A stretch of 64,000 bases of DNA, taken from positions 4,056,599 to 4,120,598 of the forward strand of contig OX638377.1 in the NCBI GenBank assembly GCA_951813615.1, read 5' to 3'. Made by a program: the position numbers and the translations under genes. Below the pieces are notes generated by a model. That model did not search any database and was not told the origin of the DNA. It saw only the letters and a list, made by a program, of their open reading frames with translations. Source of the stretch: an uncultured Latescibacterota bacterium. GTDB lineage: Bacteria; Latescibacterota; UBA2968; UBA8231. Shown here in pieces: positions 23,168 through 31,225 of this stretch (position 1 is the stretch's first letter; every line of letters begins with the position of its first letter).

Positions 23168-24763
23168 TCAGTCCGTTCCCGTCGCGCCGACCGCTAGCTC
23201 GGCCAGCGCATCCTTCATCAACTTGTAGTGCAAACTATCGGCCAGCGCGATCCAACTCGCCTCGATCACATTCTCCGAAACCCCTACCGTACCCCACACG
23301 TCCTTGCCGTCCGACGACTCGATCAACACCCGCACCTTGGCCGCGGTCCCATCGCTACTCGACAACACCCGCACCTTGTAGTCCTCCAAGTGCACCTGCT
23401 TGAGCGCGGGGAACTCCTGCTCCAACGCCTTGCGCAGCGCTTGGTCGAGCGCGTTGACCGGACCATCGCCGGCGGCGACCGTATGGTACTCCGCATCGCC
23501 AATGGCGACCTTGACAATGGCCTCGGCTTCTTCGGCGTGCTCCCCGATTCTGCGGTTGATGGTGCGGAAGTTGATCAGCGTGAATAAGTCCTCGTACGTG
23601 CCCTGGACCCGCCGCGCCATCAACTCAAACGATCCCTCCGCCGCCTCGAACTGATAGCCCTCGTGCTCCAACTGTTTGACTCGCTCCAAGACCTGCCCCA
23701 CCAGCGGATCTCTCTTCTCTATGTCGGGCAAAAATCGCTGGAGCTTACTGACAATCGTCGCGCCGCCCGCTTGGTCCGAGACCAAGAACCGTCGCTCATT
23801 GCCCACCTGCTCAGGCTCGATATGCTCAAACGAGTGGGCGACCTTCATCACCCCGTCGATATGCGCCCCACCCTTGTGGGCAAACGCGCTCTCGCCGACA
23901 TAGGGCTGGCGGTGGTCGTGATAGACATTGGCGATCTCGCTGAGGAAGCGAGAGAAGTCCATCAGTTCCACGAGGTTGTCGCGGCCCACCGTCTCGAAAC
24001 CCATCTTCAGCTCGAGATTGGGCAAAATTGAGCACAAGTTGGCGTTGCCGCAACGCTCGCCATAGCCGTTAAAAGTTCCCTGGACTTGCTCTGCACCCCG
24101 CTCCACAGCTACGAGCGTGTTGGCCACGCCCACGCCAGCATCGTTGTGCGTGTGGATGCCAAAGGAGATACCGATCCGTGCCTTGACCCCCTCGACGATC
24201 TGGCCCATCTCACTGGTCAACGTGCCGCCATTGGTATCGCAAAGCACCAAAATCCGCGCTCCACCGCGCTCGGCGGCCAACAGCGTCTCAATCGCGTAAT
24301 CGGCGTCGGCCTTATAGCCGTCGAAAAAGTGCTCGGCGTCGTAGATCACCTCGCGACCGTGCGCGACCAGATAGGCGACTGAGTCCTCGATCAACTGCAC
24401 ATTGCCCGCCAGCGTGGTGCGCAATATCTCAGTCGCGTGCAAGGTCCAGCTCTTGCCGAAGAGGGCGATGCTGTCGGTTCCGGCCCTGAGTAAGGTCTGC
24501 AAGGTCTCGTCTTCTTCCGGGGCGTTGGTCGCTCGCCGGGTGCTGCCGAAGGCGGTCACTTTCGCCTGTAAGCCGAGCTTTTTCGCCTCTTGAAAAAAGG
24601 CCAAGTCCTTGGGATTGGTTGGGTTGGGCCAACCGCCTTCAATATAGTGGACCCCGAGCGCGTCGAGCCGCCGCGCAATCAGCAGCTTGTCCTCTAGCGA
24701 ATAGGAAATGCCCTCGGCTTGGGCACCGTCCCGCAGAGTCGAGTCATAGACTTCGATGCGCAT
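23168..24763 (-). CDS. cimA: (R)-citramalate synthase CimA
   Basis: CimA condenses pyruvate with acetyl-CoA to citramalate, giving an isoleucine route that does not need threonine. The 531-residue protein has the TIM-barrel start YDSTLRDGAQAEGISYSLED and the HxH motif FGIHTHNDAGVGVANTL. It also has GGWPNPTNPKDLAF, typical of the CimA branch rather than LeuA, and a C-terminal LeuA-type dimer/allosteric domain (from about residue 400). The ATG at 24763 is chosen over an upstream in-frame ATG because GGAAGGAAG stands just before it. It sits between leuB and argJ. Citramalate is processed by LeuCD and LeuB, which explains the position in this operon. Confidence 0.92.
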   Translation of the reverse strand: MRIEVYDSTLRDGAQAEGISYSLEDKLLIARRLDALGVHYIEGGWPNPTNPKDLAFFQEAKKLGLQAKVTAFGSTRRATNAPEEDETLQTLLRAGTDSIALFGKSWTLHATEILRTTLAGNVQLIEDSVAYLVAHGREVIYDAEHFFDGYKADADYAIETLLAAERGGARILVLCDTNGGTLTSEMGQIVEGVKARIGISFGIHTHNDAGVGVANTLVAVERGAEQVQGTFNGYGERCGNANLCSILPNLELKMGFETVGRDNLVELMDFSRFLSEIANVYHDHRQPYVGESAFAHKGGAHIDGVMKVAHSFEHIEPEQVGNERRFLVSDQAGGATIVSKLQRFLPDIEKRDPLVGQVLERVKQLEHEGYQFEAAEGSFELMARRVQGTYEDLFTLINFRTINRRIGEHAEEAEAIVKVAIGDAEYHTVAAGDGPVNALDQALRKALEQEFPALKQVHLEDYKVRVLSSSDGTAAKVRVLIESSDGKDVWGTVGVSENVIEASWIALADSLHYKLMKDALAELAVGATGTD

Positions 24764-24785
24764 GGTGTCGCTTCCTTCCATCGCC

Positions 24786-25844
24786 CTAGGCGTCGGCCAC
24801 AGCCTGGGCTACTAGGTCGCCTACTTCCGCAGTGGAATATCCCATTCTCCCCGCACCCATGTCGTCGAGCTTGGTCAGCGTCGAGACGATAGCGCCCTCC
24901 AAAATGTTGGCCCCTTCGTACTCGCCGAGCGTGTCGAGCATGAGCTGGCAAGCGCCGATGGCGGCCATAGGGTTGATGATATTCTGGCCGGTGTACTTGG
25001 GAGCCGAGCCGCCGATCGGCTCGAACATCGACACGCCTTCGGGGTTAATATTACCGCCGGCAGCAATGCCCATCCCGCCCTGGATCATCGCGCCCAAATC
25101 CGTGATGATGTCGCCGAACATGTTGTCGGTAACTACCACGTCGAACCACTCGGGGTTTTTGACCATCCACATGCAGATGGCATCGACGTGAGCGTAGTCG
25201 CGCTTGATGGCCGGATAGTCAGCCGCGCCGATTTCTTCAAACACCCGCTCCCACAGATCGAAGGCATACGTCAGCACATTGGTCTTGCCGCACAGCGTCA
25301 AGGTGTTGTCCTTGTTGCGCCGCTGGGTGTACTCAAAGGCGTAGCGCAAGCAGCGCTCGACGCCCTTGCGGGTGTTAATCGATTCCTGCACGGCGATCTC
25401 GTCGGGCGTGCCCTTTTTGAGGAAGCCACCAGAACCGGCGTACAGCCCTTCGGTGTTTTCCCGCACCACCACGAAGTCGATATCCTCCGGCCCCTTGTCC
25501 TTAATCGGCGTCGGCACATTGGGGTAGAGCTTGACCGGGCGGAGGTTGATGTACTGGTCCAACTCAAAGCGCAGCCTCAGTAGAATGCCCTTTTCGAGGA
25601 TACCCGGCTTTACGTCGGGGTGGCCGATGGCCCCTAGGTAAATGGCGTCAAACTGCCTAAAGTCGTCGGCCGCTGAGTCGGGCAGGACTTCGCCGGTGCG
25701 CAAGTAGCGGTCGCCGCCAAAGTCAAACTCTACGGTCTCGTATTTGAATCCCTGCTTAGCGGCTACAGCGTCGAGTGCTTTCAGCCCCTCGACCACCACT
25801 TCAGGTCCTGTTCCGTCTCCGGGTATTACGGCAATTTTGTGCAA
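24786..25844 (-). CDS. leuB: 3-isopropylmalate dehydrogenase
   Basis: A 352-residue isocitrate/isopropylmalate dehydrogenase family enzyme that oxidises and decarboxylates 3-isopropylmalate, and here probably methylmalate from the citramalate route as well. Visible family stretches are VIPGDGTGPEVV, the substrate-binding region VVRENTEGLYAGSGGF, the metal-binding VVTDNMFGDIITDLGAM and the cofactor region FEPIGGSAPKYTGQNIINP. The ending and the loop around FLKKGTPDEIAVQE place it in the subgroup close to archaeal and tartrate-dehydrogenase-like LeuB proteins. Its genomic place, 22 bases before cimA and just after a small gene that follows leuD, supports leuB. Confidence 0.9.
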   Translation of the reverse strand: MHKIAVIPGDGTGPEVVVEGLKALDAVAAKQGFKYETVEFDFGGDRYLRTGEVLPDSAADDFRQFDAIYLGAIGHPDVKPGILEKGILLRLRFELDQYINLRPVKLYPNVPTPIKDKGPEDIDFVVVRENTEGLYAGSGGFLKKGTPDEIAVQESINTRKGVERCLRYAFEYTQRRNKDNTLTLCGKTNVLTYAFDLWERVFEEIGAADYPAIKRDYAHVDAICMWMVKNPEWFDVVVTDNMFGDIITDLGAMIQGGMGIAAGGNINPEGVSMFEPIGGSAPKYTGQNIINPMAAIGACQLMLDTLGEYEGANILEGAIVSTLTKLDDMGAGRMGYSTAEVGDLVAQAVADA

Positions 25845-25848
25845 TTAT

Positions 25849-26097
25849 TTATCTCCTTCTCTTCTCGTTCCAATTGGCAAAATAGCGCAGTCCTGTGACC
25901 GCGATTCTAACAGCGATATATAGCAACATCACGCCGGCTGTGAGGATCAACATCACGAACACCAACCCTGTCGCGATTAGAATCGCGCCTATAACAGTGG
26001 CCGCGACGAAAGCAAAAAACAGCAAGGCGGTCGTCGGTATCAGCACCCGAGCTAATGGGTTGGTAATTTTCCGTCCGTTTATCTTAATGTGTCCCAC
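25849..26097 (-). CDS. Small two-helix membrane protein of unknown function in the leu operon
   Basis: An 82-residue protein with two predicted membrane helices (about residues 20-42, TALLFFAFVAATVIGAILIA, and 44-66, VFVMLILTAGVMLLYIAVRI). It has a basic start (KINGRKI) and a basic end (NEKRRR). It lies 12 bases after leuD and 4 bases before leuB, so it is co-transcribed and probably coupled. I do not recognise a family. The helix-helix hairpin could anchor or regulate something in the membrane, but no function should be assigned. Confidence 0.7.
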   Translation of the reverse strand: MGHIKINGRKITNPLARVLIPTTALLFFAFVAATVIGAILIATGLVFVMLILTAGVMLLYIAVRIAVTGLRYFANWNEKRRR

Positions 26098-26109
26098 TTA
26101 TCACCTCTT

Positions 26110-26703
26110 TCAGAACCCCGCCACGTACGGCAGCCTCCGCGTGGTGCTCTCAATCTGGTCGCCGGCGTCCAAAAGCTGGCCTAGCGAATCCCAGCTCCCT
26201 TTGAGAAACTGCTCGCGCGGGCCGTCGGCAATATCGGCTGCAACTTGGCCGCCAGCCCAGCTCACCTGCCGCGCTTCGAGGTCAATGGCCACCTCCTGCG
26301 CCGGATCGCTCTCGACCGCATCCATCAACGCCTGCATGTCCTCGGCTGCCACCCGCACACAGGGCAATCCCATGGCGATGCAGTTGCCAAAGAAAATCTC
26401 GGCAAAGGACTCGGCGACAAAGCCCTTGATCCCCCAACGCATCAGCGCCTGCGGCGCGTGTTCGCGCGAGGACCCGCAGCCAAAATTGGCATTGGCCAAC
26501 AGAATCGACGCCCCTTGAAAACGCGCTTGGTCAAAGGGATGGTCGCCGGCGGCGCGATCGTCCTCAAAGGCATGGGCACCCAAATTCTCAAAGGTCACCG
26601 TCCGCAAAAAGCGGGCCGGAATGATGCGGTCGGTATCAATATCGGCCCCGCGCACCACTACGCCGCGGCCAGTTATCCTCTTAATCACACTCGAATTTTC
26701 CAT
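26110..26703 (-). CDS. leuD: 3-isopropylmalate dehydratase small subunit
   Basis: A 197-residue swivel-domain subunit that pairs with LeuC to isomerise 2- to 3-isopropylmalate. Conserved parts are GADIDTDRIIPARFLRTV near the start, ANFGCGSSREHAPQALM and GIKGFVAESFAEIFFGNC. The ATG at 26703 is preferred over an upstream in-frame one because AAGGAG precedes it and the family N-terminus begins there. It follows leuC by 13 bases. Confidence 0.96.
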   Translation of the reverse strand: MENSSVIKRITGRGVVVRGADIDTDRIIPARFLRTVTFENLGAHAFEDDRAAGDHPFDQARFQGASILLANANFGCGSSREHAPQALMRWGIKGFVAESFAEIFFGNCIAMGLPCVRVAAEDMQALMDAVESDPAQEVAIDLEARQVSWAGGQVAADIADGPREQFLKGSWDSLGQLLDAGDQIESTTRRLPYVAGF

Positions 26704-26716
26704 GGTGTCTCCTTCT

Positions 26717-28120
26717 CTATCCCACCAACTCCCGCACATCCGCCACTTCCCCAGCCACCGCCGCCGCCGCGACCATCGCCGGACTCATCAGCAAAGTGCG
26801 GCCGGTGGGACTGCCCTGCCGGCCCTTGAAATTGCGGTTGGACGACGAGGCGCACAGTTCGCGGCCTTGGAGTTTGTCGGGATTCATCGCCAAGCACATG
26901 GAGCAACCAGCCCCCCGCCACTGGAACCCGGCCTCTGCAAAGATCTCGTGCAGGCCCTCGGCCTCGGCTGCGATCCGCACCTGCTGCGACCCAGGCACCA
27001 CGAGGGCGCGGACGCCGGTGGCCACTTTGCGCCCGCGAGCAACCCGAGCTGCCTCGCGCAGATCCGAGAGCCGACCGTTGGTGCAGGAGCCGATAAACGC
27101 CACATCTACTTTGGTCCCGGCGATCTTCTGCCCCGGCTCAAAGTCCATGTACGCGAAGGCTTCTTGGACGGTGGAGCGGTCGGCAGCGGCAAAAGCGTCC
27201 AAGTCAGGCAGGTCTTGGTCAATGCCGACCGATTGGCCCGGCGTGATGCCCCACGTCACGGTCGGGCCGATCTCGCGGCCGTCGATTTGGACTAGGTCGT
27301 CGTACTCGGCGTCTGCATCCGAGGCCATGGACTCCCACCACTCGACCGCAGACTCAAAATTGCGCGGCGCGTATGGCCGCCCATTGAGATAGTCGTACGT
27401 CGTCTGGTCGGGATTGACGTAGCCAACCCGGGCACCGCCCTCAATCGACATATTGCACACCGTCATCCGCTCTTCGATGGACATGGCCTCAATGACTGAG
27501 CCGCCGTACTCATAGCCATAGCCAACGCCGCCATTGACTCCGAGTAGGCCGATGATGTGCAAAATGACGTCCTTGGCGTACACCCCCTCGCTCAGCGTGC
27601 CGCTGACTTCGATCCGCCGCACCTTGAGCGGGTCCATGGCTAAGCACTGCGTGGCGAGCACGTCGCGGACTTGGCTGGTGCCAATGCCAAAGGCCACCGC
27701 GCCAAAAGCTCCGTGCGTTGAAGTGTGGCTGTCGCCGCAGGCAATGGTCATGCCCGGCTGAGTCAGTCCCAGTTCTGGGCCGATGACGTGGACCACTCCC
27801 TGGCGCTGATCGTCGATGTTGAACAGCGGAATCTCGAACTCGGCGGCATTCTGCTCGATCGCGTCCATCATCTCCTCGGCCAAGTCATCGACAAAGGGCC
27901 GCTGCACCAAATCCGTGGGCACGATGTGATCCACGGTGGCAAAGGTGCGCTTTGGGAAACGGACCGTAAGGCCGCGCTCCCGCAGCATCTCAAAGGCCTG
28001 GGGGCTGGTCACCTCATGGACCAAATGCAGGCCAACGAACAACTGCGTCTGCCCTGAGGGCAACTCGCGCACAGTGTGCGCGTCCCAAACCTTGTGCAAC
28101 AGGGTCTTACCCATCTCCAA
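26717..28120 (-). CDS. leuC: 3-isopropylmalate dehydratase large subunit
   Basis: A 467-residue aconitase-family subunit carrying the 4Fe-4S cluster. The three cluster cysteines are in FIGSCTNGRLSDL and GAGCSMCLAMNPD. Other hallmarks are KTLLHKVWDAHTV at the start, VDHIVPT, the active-site ACGDSHTSTHGAFGA and SSNRNFKGRQG at the C-terminal side. It acts in leucine synthesis and, because cimA is in the same operon, probably also on citramalate. It starts 6 bases after leuA and ends 13 bases before leuD. Confidence 0.97.
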   Translation of the reverse strand: MEMGKTLLHKVWDAHTVRELPSGQTQLFVGLHLVHEVTSPQAFEMLRERGLTVRFPKRTFATVDHIVPTDLVQRPFVDDLAEEMMDAIEQNAAEFEIPLFNIDDQRQGVVHVIGPELGLTQPGMTIACGDSHTSTHGAFGAVAFGIGTSQVRDVLATQCLAMDPLKVRRIEVSGTLSEGVYAKDVILHIIGLLGVNGGVGYGYEYGGSVIEAMSIEERMTVCNMSIEGGARVGYVNPDQTTYDYLNGRPYAPRNFESAVEWWESMASDADAEYDDLVQIDGREIGPTVTWGITPGQSVGIDQDLPDLDAFAAADRSTVQEAFAYMDFEPGQKIAGTKVDVAFIGSCTNGRLSDLREAARVARGRKVATGVRALVVPGSQQVRIAAEAEGLHEIFAEAGFQWRGAGCSMCLAMNPDKLQGRELCASSSNRNFKGRQGSPTGRTLLMSPAMVAAAAVAGEVADVRELVG

Positions 28121-28126
28121 TCTCCT

Positions 28127-29686
28127 CTACACGGTCTGATGCTGTTCTTGAGTGTTCTTGGCGGCTAGGCGGTTCAGCGCATCGACATAAGCCCTCGCAC
28201 TGGCGTCAATAACGTCGGTCGAAACGCCCCGGCCTCGCGCCTGTTCTCCACTTCTCGACAGATGTACCGTCACCTCGCCTAGTGCTTGACTGCCGGAGGT
28301 GATGGCGCGAATGCCATAATCGTCCAGTTGGATATCGTCATCTTCTTGTGGATGGCTAGCGAGAGCTCGGTTAATAGCCTCATAAACAGCGTCCACCGGG
28401 CCGTCGCCCTGAGCCGCTCCCTCCACAGGCTCGCCACCGGCGATACTCAAACGCACCGTCGCCGAGGGCACGGTTCCGGTGCAGCTAACCGCCTGCAGAT
28501 ACTTCAGTTCGTAATAGGGGGTCCCCTCGCCAGGGTCGTCGTGGAAGATCTCGATCAGATCCTCGTCGAAGACCTCCTTCTTCTTGTCGGCCAGTTCCAA
28601 GAACTTCTCGTAGACCTTGTCCAGCTTCGCCTGATCCAGCTCGTAGCCCAAGACCTCCAGCCGGTGGCGCAGCGCCGCGCGTCCCGAGCGCGCCGTCAGC
28701 ACGATCTCGGTAGCCTCCAGCCCCACATCTTTCGGATCCATGATCTCAAAGGTGTCGCGCTGCTTGAGCACCCCATCTTGGTGGATACCCGAGCTATGGG
28801 CAAAGGCGTTGGCACCGACGATCGCCTTGTTGGGCTGGACCGCAATGCCCATCAAGCGGCTGACCAACCGGCTAGTGGGAACGATTTCCTCGGTGACCAC
28901 CTCGGTGTCAAAACCGAAGTAGTCCTGGCGCGTCTTTAGCGCCATGACGATCTCCTCCAACGAGGAATTGCCGGCCCGCTCGCCCAAGCCGTTGATCGTG
29001 CATTCGGCTTGGCGCGCGCCGTTTTTGATCGCGGAGAGGGTATTGGTTACTGCCATGCCCAGATCGTCGTGGCAGTGGACGCTGATGATGGCGTCCCCAC
29101 TGTTGGGGACCTTGGCGATGATCCGCGCAATCAGCGCCCCAAACTCTTCGGGCACGGCATAACCCACGGTGTCGGGGATATTGATCGTCGTGGCCCCCGC
29201 CGCGATGGTCGCCGCGATAATTTCATTGAGGTAGTTGGGTTCGGTGCGAGCGGCGTCCATAGGCGAAAACTCGACGTCGTCGCAGTACGACTTGGCCTGC
29301 TCCACCGCAGCCACCGCCATTTTCAGCACCTCTTCCCGGCCCTTGCGCAACTGACCCGCGAGGTGGATATCCGATGTGCCGATAAAGGTGTGGATCCGCG
29401 GCCGGGGCGCGTCTCCGAGCGCCTCGCCGGCCCGCTCAATGTCCTTGGGCATAGCGCGAGATAGCCCGCAGATTACCGGCCCTTCGATCTCCTGCCCAAT
29501 GCGGCGCACAGCCTCAAAATCCTCGTTGGAGGAAACCGGAAAGCCAGCCTCGATAATATCGACTTTCAGCCGCGCCAACTGGTGGGCAACTTCCAGCTTT
29601 TCCCGGACGGTCAGCGAGGCACCGGGCGTCTGTTCGGCGTCCCGCAGCGTGGTGTCGAAAATGTATACGCGATTTGCATCAGCCAT
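28127..29686 (-). CDS. leuA: 2-isopropylmalate synthase
   Basis: LeuA condenses 3-methyl-2-oxobutanoate with acetyl-CoA, the first committed step to leucine. The 519-residue protein has the TIM-barrel opening FDTTLRDAEQTPGASL, metal-binding and catalytic regions (AGFPVSSNEDFEAV and ISVHCHDDLGMAVTN), and a C-terminal allosteric domain from about residue 385 that senses leucine in relatives. The ATG at 29686 is preferred because the conserved start follows it directly and GGAAAG lies upstream. A small reading frame with a strong ribosome-binding site ends 8 bases inside the gene, which suggests coupled translation. Confidence 0.96.
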   Translation of the reverse strand: MADANRVYIFDTTLRDAEQTPGASLTVREKLEVAHQLARLKVDIIEAGFPVSSNEDFEAVRRIGQEIEGPVICGLSRAMPKDIERAGEALGDAPRPRIHTFIGTSDIHLAGQLRKGREEVLKMAVAAVEQAKSYCDDVEFSPMDAARTEPNYLNEIIAATIAAGATTINIPDTVGYAVPEEFGALIARIIAKVPNSGDAIISVHCHDDLGMAVTNTLSAIKNGARQAECTINGLGERAGNSSLEEIVMALKTRQDYFGFDTEVVTEEIVPTSRLVSRLMGIAVQPNKAIVGANAFAHSSGIHQDGVLKQRDTFEIMDPKDVGLEATEIVLTARSGRAALRHRLEVLGYELDQAKLDKVYEKFLELADKKKEVFDEDLIEIFHDDPGEGTPYYELKYLQAVSCTGTVPSATVRLSIAGGEPVEGAAQGDGPVDAVYEAINRALASHPQEDDDIQLDDYGIRAITSGSQALGEVTVHLSRSGEQARGRGVSTDVIDASARAYVDALNRLAAKNTQEQHQTV

Positions 29687-29813
29687 GATGTGTTCTTTCC
29701 TGGCTGGCCGGATGAGGTGGTACAAGCGGCAGACGGTCCCCTCCAGCCGTGCAGAGACCGCCTACCGACCAAAGGTCGGGGTCGGAACTCAACTCGCTAA
29801 GTAGGGGTTCCAT
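29679..29813 (-). CDS. Small 44-residue ORF before leuA (possible leader peptide)
   Basis: Too short for routine gene calls. It starts with ATG at 29813, exactly 7 bases after a near-perfect ribosome-binding site (GAGAGGAGGT), and ends by overlapping the first codons of leuA. The peptide starts MEPLLSELSSDPDLW and contains seven leucines. A small hairpin with stem CCGACC/GGTCGG lies within it (29765-29779). Ribosome loading here may serve to deliver ribosomes to leuA or to sense leucine supply. It has none of the dense run of Leu codons seen in the ilvC leader, so a leader role is only possible. Confidence 0.45.
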   Translation of the reverse strand: MEPLLSELSSDPDLWSVGGLCTAGGDRLPLVPPHPASQERTHHG

Positions 29814-29846
29814 CGCGCTCACCTCCTCTCAAGGTTTTCCTCTTTG

Positions 29847-30839
29847 TTATTTGTCGTCCAGCCAACTCATCATCGCGCGCAGCCGGGTGCCGACGGTCTC
29901 GATCAGGTGCTCGGAATCGCGGCGCTTGATCGCATTGTACACCGGACGGCCCACTTGGTTTTCGGCCAGCCATTCCCGCGCAAAGTGGCCGTTCTGCACA
30001 TCGGCGAGAATCTGCTTCATCTCCGCGCGCGTCTGCTCGGTGATCACCTGCCGCCCGCGCGTCAGGTCGCCAAACTCCGCGGTATCCGAAATCGACGAGC
30101 GCATGTTGGCAATGCCGCCCTCGTAGATCAGATCGACGATCAGCTTGACCTCGTGCAGACATTCGAAATAAGCGACCTCGGGCTGATAGCCAGCCTCGAC
30201 GAGCGTGTCAAACCCAGCGCGAATCAGCTCGGTCAAACCGCCACACAGCACCACCTGCTCGCCGAACAAGTCGGTCTCCGTCTCCTCGCGGAAGGTCGTC
30301 TCAATGACTCCGGCCCGGCCGCAGCCAATCCCCTTGGCATAGGCCAAGCCGACCTCGTGCGCCCGGCCGGTAGCGTCTTGGTAAACAGCCAACAGACCCG
30401 GCACGCCACCCCCCTGCTGGTACACGCGGCGCACCAAGTGCCCCGGCCCTTTGGGCGCGACCATAAACACATCGACATCGGCCGGCGGCACCACCTGCCC
30501 AAAGTGGATGTTAAACCCGTGGGCAAAGGCAAGGGCATTGCCCGCTTCGAGATTGGGGCGGATATCGGCTTCGTACACCGCCTTCTGGACTTCGTCGTTG
30601 ATCAGGATCACCACGATATCGCCTCGCTTGCTGGCCTCGGCCACATCGGCTACTTCCAGCCCGGCGGCCTCGGCTTCAGCCCGCCGCTGGCTACCCGCGC
30701 GCAGGCCCACCACCACCTTGACGCCGCTTTCCGCCAGATTGAGCGAATGCGCGTGGCCCTGGCTACCGTAGCCGATGACAGTCACGGTCTTGTCCGAGAG
30801 CAAATCGAGGTTGGCGTCGTTGTCGTAGTACATCTGCAT
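29847..30839 (-). CDS. ilvC: Ketol-acid reductoisomerase (class I)
   Basis: IlvC isomerises and reduces 2-acetolactate (and acetohydroxybutyrate) with NADPH and magnesium, in valine, leucine and isoleucine synthesis. The 330-residue length is that of the short class I enzyme. The dinucleotide motif is VIGYGSQGHAHSLNL, and catalytic stretches FAHGFNIHFGQ, APKGPGHLVRR and the C-terminal ISDTAEFGDLTRG are present. It is the first enzyme gene of the minus-strand cluster and lies downstream of a long leader with a Leu/Ile/Val-rich peptide. The usual partners ilvB, ilvN and ilvD are not in the window. Confidence 0.97.
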   Translation of the reverse strand: MQMYYDNDANLDLLSDKTVTVIGYGSQGHAHSLNLAESGVKVVVGLRAGSQRRAEAEAAGLEVADVAEASKRGDIVVILINDEVQKAVYEADIRPNLEAGNALAFAHGFNIHFGQVVPPADVDVFMVAPKGPGHLVRRVYQQGGGVPGLLAVYQDATGRAHEVGLAYAKGIGCGRAGVIETTFREETETDLFGEQVVLCGGLTELIRAGFDTLVEAGYQPEVAYFECLHEVKLIVDLIYEGGIANMRSSISDTAEFGDLTRGRQVITEQTRAEMKQILADVQNGHFAREWLAENQVGRPVYNAIKRRDSEHLIETVGTRLRAMMSWLDDK

Positions 30840-30894
30840 AAAAAATTCTCCTTCACTAAGGGCGTTGAGAGTGTTTTATAGACATAGTTAGCTG

Positions 30895-30963
30895 ACAGCC
30901 TATGCGTTTGCAGCGGCTTCGTCCGTTAATTGGGCTGTTGAAAATGGAACGAGGGGCGAAGCC
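30895..30963 (-). promoter_or_regulatory. Alternative stems in the ilvC leader (attenuator-like)
   Basis: Two stems compete. Stem A pairs GGCTTCG (30957-30963, overlapping the stop of the leader peptide) with CGAAGCC (30915-30921). Stem B pairs ACAGCC (30933-30938) with GGCTGT (30895-30900). Their arms are interleaved A-B-A'-B', so only one can form simply, which is the layout of an attenuator. No run of T follows stem B, so if termination occurs here it may need Rho, or the switch may act on translation of ilvC. Confidence 0.5.
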
Positions 30964-31079
30964 TACTTGACCGGCCGGCCAATAATAAGCAGTAAGTCGA
31001 GGAGGAGAAGTCGGAGGCGCGCCCACACTGGCGTCGGGCGGAAAATACGCGGGAACTGGAACGGCGCGCTCATTGTCAT
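30963..31079 (-). CDS. ilv operon leader peptide (38 residues)
   Basis: This short frame lies in the 386-base space between ilvC and the divergent acyltransferase gene. It begins about 40 bases downstream of a good promoter. Its end reads LRLLLLDLLLIIGRPV: eight leucine, two isoleucine and one valine codons within 16 residues. Runs of codons for the end products are the mark of ribosome-mediated attenuation in branched-chain amino-acid operons. The stop codon overlaps one arm of the downstream stem, as expected if a stalled ribosome decides which stem forms. A modest AGG lies 4 bases before the ATG. No other gene was seen in this gap. Confidence 0.8.
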   Translation of the reverse strand: MTMSAPFQFPRIFRPTPVWARLRLLLLDLLLIIGRPVK

Positions 31080-31126
31080 TAAACCTAAGTAAGCCAAGAA
31101 GTTAGCGTTCAATTTAGAAAGGTTCC

Positions 31127-31155
31127 AATATACGGCGCACAAAGGGGAATGTCAA
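31127..31155 (-). promoter_or_regulatory. Sigma-70-type promoter of the ilv-leu superoperon
   Basis: On the minus strand TTGACA (31150-31155) and TATATT (31127-31132) are separated by exactly 17 bases, close to consensus. Transcription would start near 31120, about 40 bases before the leader peptide and about 280 bases before ilvC. Confidence 0.8.
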
Positions 31156-31225
31156 GCGATGTAGCGCAATCGCCCATCCTGCCCTAATTTACCGCACGCA
31201 CTGAATCCCAACCGCGAAATCTCCT

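Noticed and set aside
29093..29110. The GTCCCC...GGGGAC palindrome inside leuA, resembling the hairpin at 19704-19724, as a second mobile palindrome family
   Set aside because: At the protein level LeuA has the normal length here (VPNSGDAIISVHCHDDLG aligns without a gap to relatives as I remember them), so nothing was inserted. The likeness to 19704-19724 is probably chance.
29687..29846. A T-box riboswitch between ilvC and leuA
   Set aside because: I could not find the conserved T-box sequence or specifier layout; the short frame with a strong ribosome-binding site explains the space better.
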